Shown here piece by piece: positions 36,513 through 44,039 of a DNA stretch of 64,000 nt; the first letter of the stretch is position 1; each line of letters opens with the position of its first letter. Where the stretch lies: positions 124,001 to 188,000 of the forward strand of contig NZ_JAGFNU010000008.1 in assembly GCF_018457175.1 (NCBI RefSeq). The letters are read 5' to 3'. The notes beneath the pieces are model-generated. The model was not told the DNA's origin. It made no database searches and worked only from the letters and a program-made list of their open reading frames with translations. This DNA comes from Pseudohalocynthiibacter aestuariivivens. GTDB taxonomy: Bacteria; Pseudomonadota; Alphaproteobacteria; Rhodobacterales; Rhodobacteraceae. Both the position numbers and the translations under genes were made by a program.

Positions 36513-36945
36513 CCGCAACGCCCGGATCACGGAAGTCGAGCAACCTCTGTGCTGCATGACGCGCGAACTTATGGGTCAATTGCCTGCGCCTCGGGGCTGC
36601 TAGTTTCTCTTCCGGTCCCATGCGAATGATTTCTGCGTCATAAGCGTCAGCAATCAAAAGCCCGGTTTCATCTGGCAGCAACTCTGTCGGAAACGCCTCA
36701 TCTACGGCCCAAAAATATCGATCACACCAATCAAGATATCCCTGCCATTTTTGATCGGTCTGAAAATCAGCGCGGCTCGATTTACACTCAACCACCCAAA
36801 TTTCACCTTTCGGACCCAGCGCCATAATATCAACGCGCAAACCCCGTTCCGGGACAAATTCTTCTATTGAAACAAAGTTATGCTGCCGCAGGTGCCGACA
36901 CACACCGCGCGCAAGCAATTGACCAGGCTTAAGCGTCTCAATCAT
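36496..36945 (-). CDS. mmcB: MmcB-family DNA repair protein
   Basis: 149 residues. It shows the restriction-endonuclease-like core of MmcB (DUF1052): LVARGV-type N terminus (LLARGVCRHLRQHNFVSIEEF), RVDIMALGPKGEIWVVECKSSRADFQTDQKW with the catalytic D...ExK arrangement, and YFWAVDEAFPTELLPDETGLLIADAYDAEI. In Caulobacter MmcB belongs to the DNA-damage response. It is followed on its 5' side by the probable 6S RNA gene on the other strand. It overlaps the DUF6324-like gene. Confidence 0.88.
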   Translation of the reverse strand: MIETLKPGQLLARGVCRHLRQHNFVSIEEFVPERGLRVDIMALGPKGEIWVVECKSSRADFQTDQKWQGYLDWCDRYFWAVDEAFPTELLPDETGLLIADAYDAEIIRMGPEEKLAAPRRRQLTHKFARHAAQRLLDFRDPGVAAISVL

Positions 36946-37104
36946 AGAAAAAACATGAACAATAGGGGAACATTAAGCAAGTTGTTTTTCAAAACACGTC
37001 GACGGACTCATTTCAAACGCCACATTGCGAAACCCAAAAACAATTCACCGCGACGCTTTTGTAAAATAAGCAAGCATGACCTTGCCCCGCAGCTCCGACA
37101 CCCA

Positions 37105-37291
37105 TAGATAGGGGATCGGCGGGTTCTGCCCTTCTCGTATCCTGAGGTCAAATTCCAGTGGCCTTAAGCAACTCCGAGGGAGCTGGCTCTGTTCAGATCC
37201 TGGTCCGATTACCCGGCGCCCACCTGTAAAACCAGGTCCTCGGGAATTAGCTTACCTCAACGGCTGCGGCGGGCCCGCCACTCACGTCTAC
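37105..37291 (+). ncRNA. ssrS: Structured RNA, probably 6S RNA
   Basis: The 187-base stretch can fold into one long rod. Paired segments, 5' to 3', are GGCGGG 37118-37123 with CCCGCC 37274-37279, TGAGGT 37143-37148 with ACCTCA 37254-37259, AATTCC 37151-37156 with GGAATT 37243-37248, CCGAGG 37174-37179 with CCTCGG 37238-37243, and CCTGGT 37199-37204 with ACCAGG 37231-37236; the CCGAGG pairing competes for one base. A large asymmetric internal loop lies below the TGAGGT stem, and CTGCGGCGG at 37264-37272 resembles the 3' closing side of E. coli 6S. It has no reading frame. 6S binds sigma-70 polymerase in stationary phase. The ends are approximate, and another RNA class is possible. Confidence 0.6.
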
Positions 37292-37602
37292 CAAGGTTTT
37301 GATTTTACCTCAGCCTGAACCCTGATCGGGCCGCCAATTGGGCGTTTAATACGCATCCGGGTTCCGCCAGACGGGGTATCATCAGACGACATTCGCATAA
37401 TCGCCCAACCAAATTGCACACCTGCAAAAACGATTCCGTTGAACACGAACAGCATAACAACCGCAACCAAACCCATAGAACTGGTTGAGATCAGGTGCCA
37501 AAGATTGCCAACATTACTTACTAACAGCAACGCAACGAATACCGCTGAAAGCAAGAATCCAATCAAGACGTGAATGATGTAAAGACGAACAAGCTTAGGC
37601 AT
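37288..37602 (-). CDS. Small two-helix membrane protein of unknown function
   Basis: 104 residues with two hydrophobic helices (about 7-29, IIHVLIGFLLSAVFVALLLV, and 42-66, GLVAVVMLFVFNGIVFAGVQFG) and a basic C-terminal tail (RMRIKRPIGGPIRVQAEVKSKP). No family recognised; it looks like a conserved hypothetical of Rhodobacteraceae. Its stop overlaps the 3' end of the probable 6S RNA, transcribed from the other strand. Confidence 0.75.
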   Translation of the reverse strand: MPKLVRLYIIHVLIGFLLSAVFVALLLVSNVGNLWHLISTSSMGLVAVVMLFVFNGIVFAGVQFGWAIMRMSSDDTPSGGTRMRIKRPIGGPIRVQAEVKSKPW

Positions 37603-37976
37603 AGCACCCTCTCCAAAGCACGCGCTCCCCTAAAGATATTGGAATCAAAACCAAAATAAACGTGCTTATTGGTCGCAGCGCACCACTGGGGCCTAAATAA
37701 CTGTCCTGCCAAAAATAATCAAAATCGAGGTGTGTTCCGCACCGTTTTTGTTTTCGCCCTTTGGGTGATATTAGCCTCCGGCGGGGATATTTATGGGAAA
37801 AAGAAACAATTCAGGCACATTTCTTTATCCTCTAAATATCTTCGCGCGAAACGCAAACCGCACGAAGTGCCAAAAGATTTGGTGCGTTTGCACGCCTCAA
37901 TTTGAAAGTAGCGCTATATAAAAAATAAAAAACCTGTTTGGCTCTGCCGTCAGAAAAACTTCAGTGCGCCATCTGT
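37603..37976. other. Intergenic region with one repeat copy, no convincing gene
   Basis: The 374 bases between the small membrane protein gene and nusB contain the repeat at 37774-37807. A 78-codon open frame at 37669-37905 runs across the repeat and has no recognisable features, so I do not call it. Confidence 0.6.
37774..37807 (+). repeat. Dispersed intergenic repeat, copy B
   Basis: GCCTCCGGCGGGGATATT continues into TATGGGAAAAAGAAAC. It matches the element at 719-752 (minus strand) at all but two positions, 37 kb away. Here only one arm is present, so it does not form the terminator hairpin seen at 735-787. Confidence 0.75.
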
Positions 37977-38447
37977 TTAAAACGCGTCGGATTTCGCTTC
38001 ACGCGCCATATGGTCCAGAACAGCGTTCACAAATTTGGGCTCTCTCCCGTCTGGATGAAACGCCTTGGCAATATCGACAAATTCGTTAATCACAACTTTC
38101 GGAGGTGCGGCGCCTTCGCAAAGCTCGGCGCCAGCCGCGCGAAACAGCGCGCGCAGGGTTGGATCAATCCGCGCGATTGGCCATTTGGCGACCAAAGCGC
38201 GGTCTGTCATTTGATCGATCCTTGACTGATGCGTGACTGCGTCTTCAATCAGCTTACGAAACAGCTTCACATCGCCTTCGGCCATTTCAACGTCTTCAAA
38301 GATTTCCCCAAACCGGAAATCTTCAAATTCGCGACGTACATCATCAACGCTGCTATCGGACTGTTCCATCTGAAACAGCGCCTGTACGGCATAGTATCGT
38401 GCTGCGGCGCGCATCTGCCGCCTTTGAGTGCCGCGGTCTTGAGTCAT
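37977..38447 (-). CDS. nusB: Transcription antitermination factor NusB
   Basis: 156 residues. An N-terminal basic segment (RRQMRAAARYYAVQALFQMEQS) and the family core LIEDAVTHQSRIDQM, IDPTLRALFRAAGAEL and PKVVINEFVDIAKAFHPDGREPKFVNAVLD identify NusB. It supports rRNA antitermination with NusE/S10. Its ATG overlaps the ribH stop (ATGA), so it belongs to the riboflavin operon as in many bacteria. Confidence 0.95.
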   Translation of the reverse strand: MTQDRGTQRRQMRAAARYYAVQALFQMEQSDSSVDDVRREFEDFRFGEIFEDVEMAEGDVKLFRKLIEDAVTHQSRIDQMTDRALVAKWPIARIDPTLRALFRAAGAELCEGAAPPKVVINEFVDIAKAFHPDGREPKFVNAVLDHMAREAKSDAF

Positions 38448-38995
38448 ACTTTTTTAGGCCTGCTTTGTTCATCGGCTATCCGAAAGCTGTCTGGTGAAGG
38501 TTTAAAACCCACATCCTTGCTTTGGCGACCCCATTTGCGACAAAGCGCAACGAGATGCAAGGCTGCCGCCGCCGCCCCGCCCCCTTTATTCTGATCTTTG
38601 ACATCGGCGCGCACGTCGGCCTGCTTGCGGTTTTCAACCGTCAGTATGCCATTTCCGATGCAAACACCTTGCAGCCCCATCAATTGCAAAGCGCGTGAAC
38701 TGTCGTTGCAAACGGTATCATAGTGCGTGGTTTCGCCTCGAATGACACATCCGAGCGCAACAAACCCATCATAATTTGAAAGTCGTTCGGCAAGGCCGAT
38801 TGCCGTTGGAACTTCAAGCGCGCCGGGCACTTCCACAATATCCCAGCCTGCGCCCACAGCTTCAATTTCCGCTTTTGCACCGGCAACCAGATTATCGGCG
38901 ATGTCTTTGTAGTAGGGTGCCACGACGATCAGCAGTTTGACGGGTTTGTCAAAACTTGGTCGCTCAAGGATGTAATGCTGCTCTGCAGTGGCCAT
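38444..38995 (-). CDS. ribH: 6,7-dimethyl-8-ribityllumazine synthase
   Basis: 183 residues. It condenses the RibB product with the RibD product to give lumazine. Family segments: IVVAPYYKDIADNLVAGA, VPGALEVPTAIGLAERLSNYDGFVALGCVIRGETTHYD, and GNGILTVENRKQAD. A C-terminal tail (PSPDSFRIADEQSRPKK) is a little longer than usual. It lies 5 bases after ribB and overlaps nusB. Confidence 0.95.
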   Translation of the reverse strand: MATAEQHYILERPSFDKPVKLLIVVAPYYKDIADNLVAGAKAEIEAVGAGWDIVEVPGALEVPTAIGLAERLSNYDGFVALGCVIRGETTHYDTVCNDSSRALQLMGLQGVCIGNGILTVENRKQADVRADVKDQNKGGGAAAAALHLVALCRKWGRQSKDVGFKPSPDSFRIADEQSRPKKV

Positions 38996-39000
38996 CAGTT

Positions 39001-40110
39001 TTACTCCTTGCTGCCATCACCGGTGATGGGATGCGTCCCCACAATTTCCAGGTCATAGGCTTCAAGACCAATCACTTTCGGCATGGGTGAATCACTAAGC
39101 AAAATGATTTTCCGCAAACCCATGGTCGACATGATCTGCGCACCAAGCCCTGTGTGGCGCAGGGTGCGCGGGGTTGCGGCTTCGTCAAGATGCAACTTGG
39201 GTTGCGCCTCGCGGAACAGGATTACGGCACCACGCCCAGCCTCTGCAATACGTTCCATTGCCAGCGCCATTTCATCGGGCGCGCTTGGGCCAAGCCCAAG
39301 AACATCTTCAAGCACTTTCAGCGCGTGCGTTCGCACCAGAACCGGCTCCGGTGTTGTGATGTCACCCTTGGACAACACGACATGCTCTGTTCCTTCAACC
39401 TGATCTGTGAAGACCCGCAACTCCCATTCTCCACCATAAGCCGATGTAACGTCGCGCCGCACAGTTTCGCGAACGAGGTTGTCGTGACGCAACCGATAGG
39501 CAATCAGATCGCTGATCGTTCCGATCTTAAGGCCGTGTTGTTTCGCGTAGCCGACTAAATCTGGCAACCGGGCCATGCTCCCGTCTTCGTTCATGATTTC
39601 ACAGATCACGCCAGAGGGATTAAGACCCGCGAGCCTGCTTACATCTACTGCTGCTTCCGTATGTCCCGCGCGTACAAGAACCCCGCCATCGCGCGCGCGC
39701 AACGGGAAGACATGACCAGGTGTTGCAATATCCGCACCTGTTTTTGCTTCATCGATTGCAACGGCGACCGTGTGCGCCCGGTCATGCGCGGATATGCCGG
39801 TGGTTACACCTTCGCGCGCTTCAATCGAGATTGTAAAAGCGGTCTCATGACGCGAAGAATTGTAAGACGCCATCAAAGGCAGACCCAACGCGTCAATCCT
39901 CTCACCCGTCAGCGTCAGACAGACAAGCCCGCGCCCGTGTTTTGCCATGAAATTAATAGCCTCTGGCGTCGCCTTTTCTGCAGGAACCACCAGATCACCT
40001 TCGTTTTCGCGATCTTCATGATCGACCAGAATAAACATACGCCCGTTTCTGGCGTCTTCGATGATATCTTCTATTGGAGAAATATGGTCGCTGTAGTTGC
40101 CTTCGGCCAT
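39001..40110 (-). CDS. ribB: 3,4-dihydroxy-2-butanone-4-phosphate synthase with degenerate GTP cyclohydrolase II domain (RibBX type)
   Basis: 369 residues. The N-terminal ~200 residues are an intact Rib[58 protein letters not shown] and GHTEAAVDV. The C-terminal half aligns with GTP cyclohydrolase II in layout ([32 protein letters not shown]) but lacks the zinc cysteines expected after VRTH and RCDCG. It is therefore probably unable to open GTP, and another GTP cyclohydrolase II should exist in the genome. The gene stands in the ribE-(hypothetical)-ribB-ribH-nusB order. Confidence 0.9.
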   Translation of the reverse strand: MAEGNYSDHISPIEDIIEDARNGRMFILVDHEDRENEGDLVVPAEKATPEAINFMAKHGRGLVCLTLTGERIDALGLPLMASYNSSRHETAFTISIEAREGVTTGISAHDRAHTVAVAIDEAKTGADIATPGHVFPLRARDGGVLVRAGHTEAAVDVSRLAGLNPSGVICEIMNEDGSMARLPDLVGYAKQHGLKIGTISDLIAYRLRHDNLVRETVRRDVTSAYGGEWELRVFTDQVEGTEHVVLSKGDITTPEPVLVRTHALKVLEDVLGLGPSAPDEMALAMERIAEAGRGAVILFREAQPKLHLDEAATPRTLRHTGLGAQIMSTMGLRKIILLSDSPMPKVIGLEAYDLEIVGTHPITGDGSKE

Positions 40111-40152
40111 CCGCTTTAACTTTCTATCTCGTAGTGCCCGCTGGGCAGATTA

Positions 40153-40737
40153 TCAGTTTGTTCTGTCGCCAAAGAAAATTTCAGCAGGCAGATAGGAACC
40201 AAGCTTACCTGCAACAGTCCATTCGCGTTCCCAGCTTGTGTCTCCGACCATGACAACTGCGGCACCGGGTAACTTCATCGGATCAAGCACGGCGCGTACG
40301 CCCGACTTAACCTCAGCCCAGCCGTCTGTGAACCGAGGTGCCGATTTTACATCATCCAGAACAATGCCATGGTCCTGTAATATCCGCGCCTTTGTGATCT
40401 CTGGCTGAAGGGGCTTGGAAACAAGCAGTAACTTACCGCATTTCTGAACAGCTTTCAGCCTGGCTTCCCGGTCTTCCGGCAAAGCTTCGTTCGTCTTAAA
40501 TATACGCAAAGAATTCGAGGAAAACAGAAACGCGATAACATCCCGGCCCGAGGCAGAGCGAAGCGACGCGTAGGTTTTATATTCCAGCCCAAGTTGTTTC
40601 GCTCGCTTCACGCGCATTCGGATCACTTCGAGCGGCAATTGCGGTAGCAACTCACGGCGTGCTTTTTTCCAGCAATGTGCGCGCCAGCCCTGACCTTTCT
40701 CGATCGTGGGACCGTTGTTGTGACCAATCAGGTTCAT
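40153..40737 (-). CDS. Conserved hypothetical protein in the riboflavin operon
   Basis: 194 residues from ATG 40737, which overlaps the ribE stop (ATGA). No family recognised. The N terminus (MNLIGHNNGPTIEKGQGWRAHCWKKARRELLPQLPLEVIRMR) is basic and Trp-rich; SASGRDVIAFLFSSNSLRI and AAVVMVGDTSWEREWTVAGK follow. No signal or membrane segment. It is translationally coupled to ribE and lies 42 bases upstream of ribB, so it may act in flavin synthesis or simply be carried along. The absence of an identifiable GTP cyclohydrolase II nearby does not make it one: no zinc motif is visible. Confidence 0.72.
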   Translation of the reverse strand: MNLIGHNNGPTIEKGQGWRAHCWKKARRELLPQLPLEVIRMRVKRAKQLGLEYKTYASLRSASGRDVIAFLFSSNSLRIFKTNEALPEDREARLKAVQKCGKLLLVSKPLQPEITKARILQDHGIVLDDVKSAPRFTDGWAEVKSGVRAVLDPMKLPGAAVVMVGDTSWEREWTVAGKLGSYLPAEIFFGDRTN

Positions 40738-41336
40738 GCAGCGTTCCATTCCCGAAGCCTTGAAACATAGCGGGCAAGCGTATCAATTTCGAGATTGATC
40801 ATATCACCGACCGAAACATCACCCCATGTTGTCGCAATTTTAGTGTGTGGAATGAAGTTCACACCGAAGTTTACACCCTCTACTTCGTTCACGGTCAGGG
40901 AGGTGCCGTTTAACGCAACCGATCCTTTAGGTGCAATAAAACCTGCAAGTTCCGTGGGTGAGCGGAACATCACACGTGTACTGTCCCCTTCGTCAGTCAT
41001 CGATGTAATCTCAGCAACACCGTCCACATGCCCCGAAACAATATGACCGCCGAGTTCATCACCAACTTTCAAGGCGCGTTCCAGGTTGAGGCGCTTGCCG
41101 ATTGTCCAGCTTTTTATATTGGTTTTTGACACGCTTTCCGCAGAAATTTCGGCATCAAACCAGTTTTGAGGTTTCGTCCCCAATTCAATAACAGTCAGAC
41201 AAACACCATCACATGCAATAGACGCGCCGATGTTGATCCCGCTGATATCGTAGCTGGTGCCGATCCGTGCACGCAAATCACCGCGCTGTTCCAGTTCCAG
41301 AATACGTCCGATATCTGTAATAATGCCGGTAAACAT
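40734..41336 (-). CDS. ribE: Riboflavin synthase alpha chain
   Basis: 200 residues made of two repeated lumazine-binding barrels (MFTGIITDIGRI and, in the second half, HIVSGHVDGVAEI). Family features NIGASIACDGVCLTV and KGSVALNGTSLTVNEVEGVNFGVNFIPHT are present. It dismutates two lumazines to riboflavin. It is the first gene of the minus-strand ribE-hyp-ribB-ribH-nusB run and is divergent from the capsule module at 41513. Confidence 0.94.
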   Translation of the reverse strand: MFTGIITDIGRILELEQRGDLRARIGTSYDISGINIGASIACDGVCLTVIELGTKPQNWFDAEISAESVSKTNIKSWTIGKRLNLERALKVGDELGGHIVSGHVDGVAEITSMTDEGDSTRVMFRSPTELAGFIAPKGSVALNGTSLTVNEVEGVNFGVNFIPHTKIATTWGDVSVGDMINLEIDTLARYVSRLREWNAA

Positions 41337-41512
41337 ATTGGCCCTCTCTGCCCTCTGACCTAGTCCATTGACCTAGCCTTTGCACTGCATGTGCGCAAGC
41401 CTTGTACACCACAGAAAATAACGACTTGTTAACTATTTTCGCCTTACTTTGGCCCCTCTCACAGAACAAAAAGTACTGTAGCCCGGCACGATTGATATGA
41501 TAGCAAAATGAC

Positions 41513-42808
41513 ATGATGGGTAAAATTACCGGATCCAACCGAACATTCCTGTTTTTACAGGGACCCCACGGGCCCATTTTCTATCGGCTGGGCAATATGC
41601 TGCGCGCCGCAGGGGCAGACGTGTGGCGTGTCGGGTTCAACGCTGGCGACAAGGCGTTCTGGTTTGACAAAAAAAGCTTCATTCCTTTTCAAAGCACACA
41701 ATCGGAATGGCCCACGCACTTTGATGCGCTGATTGAAGAAAAAAACATAACAGACATAGTGCTTTACGGGGATACACGCCCAATTCACGCTGAGGCTATC
41801 AAACGTGCCAAATCAGCTGACCTGACGGTTCATGTTTTTGAAGAGGGGTACTTAAGGCCCTATTGGGTGACCTATGAACGGGACGGGATAAATGGCCATT
41901 CGCGCCTGATGAATATCAACGTCAAAGAAATGCAAACTGCGTTGGCTGACAATGATCTTGATGTTCACGAGGTCCCTGCCCACTGGGGTGATATGCGCCA
42001 GCACGTGTTTTACGGTGCGCTCTACCATTGGTTTGTCATGTTCCGAAACGGTGCCTACCAAAATTTCCGCCCCCACAGGGCGCTTTCCGTCACCAAGGAA
42101 TTTCAGTTTTATTTGCTCAGCCTTCTGTTAATGCCTTGGCACGCAGTCAAACGTATTCTGGCAACTCGGCGCATTAAACAGGGTGGTTTTCCTTATCATC
42201 TTGCGCTGCTTCAACTGGAACATGACAGTAGTTTTCAAAACCATAGCCCGTTTGACTCAAATTCTGAGTTCATTGACCTGACCATAGAAGGGTTCGCCAA
42301 GGGTGCCCCCCGTCATCATCACCTTGTTTTCAAGGCGCATCCTCTTGAAGACGGACGCGCACCACAACGCCGGACCATCAAGAAAGACGCGTCGAAATAC
42401 GGTGTATCAGACAGGGTACACTACGTACGTGGCGGAAAACTCGCCCGGCTGCTGGACCACGCCCGAAGTGCTGTCACAGTAAACTCGACCGCTGCGCAAC
42501 AGGTTCTATGGCGCGGGCTACCGATCAAAGTTTTTGGCAGTGCTGTCTACGCCAAACCAGAATTTGTATCTCACCAAGCGCTTGATGCATTCTTCTCTGA
42601 TCCAAATGGCCCCGATGCACGCGCATATAAAGACTATCGCAAATACCTGCTACAAACATCACAAGTACCCGGTGGTTTTTATTCGGCGCGTGGGCGACGA
42701 CAACTGCTGCGTCAGGTGGTTGATATGATGCTGGAACACAATGATCCCTACGATGCACTCGATTCTGGCAACGCGACTCCACGGCAACAGTTTCGATTGG
42801 TGACGTAA
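41513..42808 (+). CDS. kpsS: Capsule polysaccharide export/synthesis protein, KpsS-like (beta-Kdo transferase)
   Basis: 431 residues. It matches KpsS in FLFLQGPHGPIFYRLGNML, the GDTRPIHAEAIKRAK segment, VFEEGYLRPYWV, HLVFKAHPLEDG and VTVNSTAAQQVLWRGLP. KpsS adds the first Kdo residue to lyso-phosphatidylglycerol in making the poly-Kdo linker of ABC-exported capsules. It has no recognisable ribosome binding site before ATG 41513. It is the first of three plus-strand capsule genes between ribE and ribD. Confidence 0.85.
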   Translation: MMGKITGSNRTFLFLQGPHGPIFYRLGNMLRAAGADVWRVGFNAGDKAFWFDKKSFIPFQSTQSEWPTHFDALIEEKNITDIVLYGDTRPIHAEAIKRAKSADLTVHVFEEGYLRPYWVTYERDGINGHSRLMNINVKEMQTALADNDLDVHEVPAHWGDMRQHVFYGALYHWFVMFRNGAYQNFRPHRALSVTKEFQFYLLSLLLMPWHAVKRILATRRIKQGGFPYHLALLQLEHDSSFQNHSPFDSNSEFIDLTIEGFAKGAPRHHHLVFKAHPLEDGRAPQRRTIKKDASKYGVSDRVHYVRGGKLARLLDHARSAVTVNSTAAQQVLWRGLPIKVFGSAVYAKPEFVSHQALDAFFSDPNGPDARAYKDYRKYLLQTSQVPGGFYSARGRRQLLRQVVDMMLEHNDPYDALDSGNATPRQQFRLVT

Positions 42809-42900
42809 ACTTGAAAAAGGCCGAACTAGCTTTTCATACGAGATTCTCGTAGTTTGCACGAAAAGTTGAGGCAGAATTTTATAATAAGGAGCGCAGGGCA

Positions 42901-44031
42901 GTGAAAATCACGTCTTCGCGGTGGGCTAAAAGTGTGGCCCTTATCACGCTTGTTGCCACAGTATCTTCGTGCGGGTTGCCCCGTTCGGGCCCGAATAAAC
43001 GCGAGATTTATAGCAGCTCGATACAACAGCAGGGTGATGCCTTTGTCATTTCTGTGAACGACAGGGTAACGCGCGCAACCGCCGTAACACCATCGCTCGG
43101 CTTCTCGGATGCATTCAAGAACGCAAGACTTGTTGGGTCCGATACGATCCGCCCGGGCGACCGTTTGGGTCTTAGCTTCTGGGAAAACGTGGACGACGGT
43201 ATCTTAACAACCGCAGGTGTTCCCGCATCATTGGAAGAGGTACAGGTCGATAGCGCCGGGTTTATCTTTGTACCCTACGCCGGACGCATACGGGCCGCTG
43301 ACAATACGCCAGAGGCACTGCGCCGTCTGATCACGTCGAAACTTGATACCCAGACACCAGACCCGCAGGTCATGGTCCGCCGGTTGGCGGGTGACGGGGC
43401 AACGGTTTCTATCGTTGGGGGGGTCGCTGGCCAAGGCGTTTACCCGATCGAGCGACCAACAAGAACGCTATCTTCAATGCTTGCGCGGGCGGGCGGCATT
43501 GCAATCCAACCCGAAATTGCATTGATCAAGGTCAGCCGCGGCGATGTTATGGGCCAAATTTGGTTTGAAGATCTTTACAGTAACCCTGAGTTGGATATTG
43601 CGCTGCGCCCCGGTGACCGTATTTTGGTCGAACAGGATACACGTTCGTTTACCGCGCTTGGCGCAACCGGTGCGCAAAGCCGCGTAAACTTCCAACGTCA
43701 AAATATGTCTGCGATTGAAGCTATCGCTCAGGTCGGCGGCCTGCAAAGCGGAATTGCTGATCCGACCGGTGTTTTTGTGTTCAGAAATGAGCCCGCAGAA
43801 ATCGCCAATATCGTCCTCGGACGCGACGACTTGGTTGGTGCGCAACGGGTTATCTATGTGCTTGATTTAACGGAACCTTCGGGCATGTTTATGGCACGGG
43901 ATTTTTCAATCCGGGATGGCGATACCGTCTATGTTACAGAAGCGCCGTTCGTACAGTGGAGCAAAACCCTCGGGTCGATCACCGGCTCACTCACAGCTGT
44001 GGAATCGGTAAGCTCTCTGGCTGAAAACTAA
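42901..44031 (+). CDS. Outer-membrane polysaccharide export lipoprotein (Wza/KpsD-like)
   Basis: 376 residues from GTG 42901, with GGAG upstream. The signal sequence KSVALITLVATVSSCG has a lipobox with Cys near residue 24, so it is probably a lipoprotein. The polysaccharide biosynthesis/export domain (IRPGDRLGLSFWENVDDGIL, VDSAGFIFVPYAGRIRAADNTPEALR) and two SLBB-like repeats follow. Such proteins form the outer-membrane exit of capsule export. It sits between KpsS and KpsC genes. Confidence 0.88.
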   Translation: MKITSSRWAKSVALITLVATVSSCGLPRSGPNKREIYSSSIQQQGDAFVISVNDRVTRATAVTPSLGFSDAFKNARLVGSDTIRPGDRLGLSFWENVDDGILTTAGVPASLEEVQVDSAGFIFVPYAGRIRAADNTPEALRRLITSKLDTQTPDPQVMVRRLAGDGATVSIVGGVAGQGVYPIERPTRTLSSMLARAGGIAIQPEIALIKVSRGDVMGQIWFEDLYSNPELDIALRPGDRILVEQDTRSFTALGATGAQSRVNFQRQNMSAIEAIAQVGGLQSGIADPTGVFVFRNEPAEIANIVLGRDDLVGAQRVIYVLDLTEPSGMFMARDFSIRDGDTVYVTEAPFVQWSKTLGSITGSLTAVESVSSLAEN

Positions 44032-44039
44032 GCCGGTTC

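Noticed and set aside
37669-37905. A 78-codon open frame before nusB
   Set aside because: It runs across the dispersed repeat, has no recognisable motif or ribosome binding site, and its product looks like random translation.
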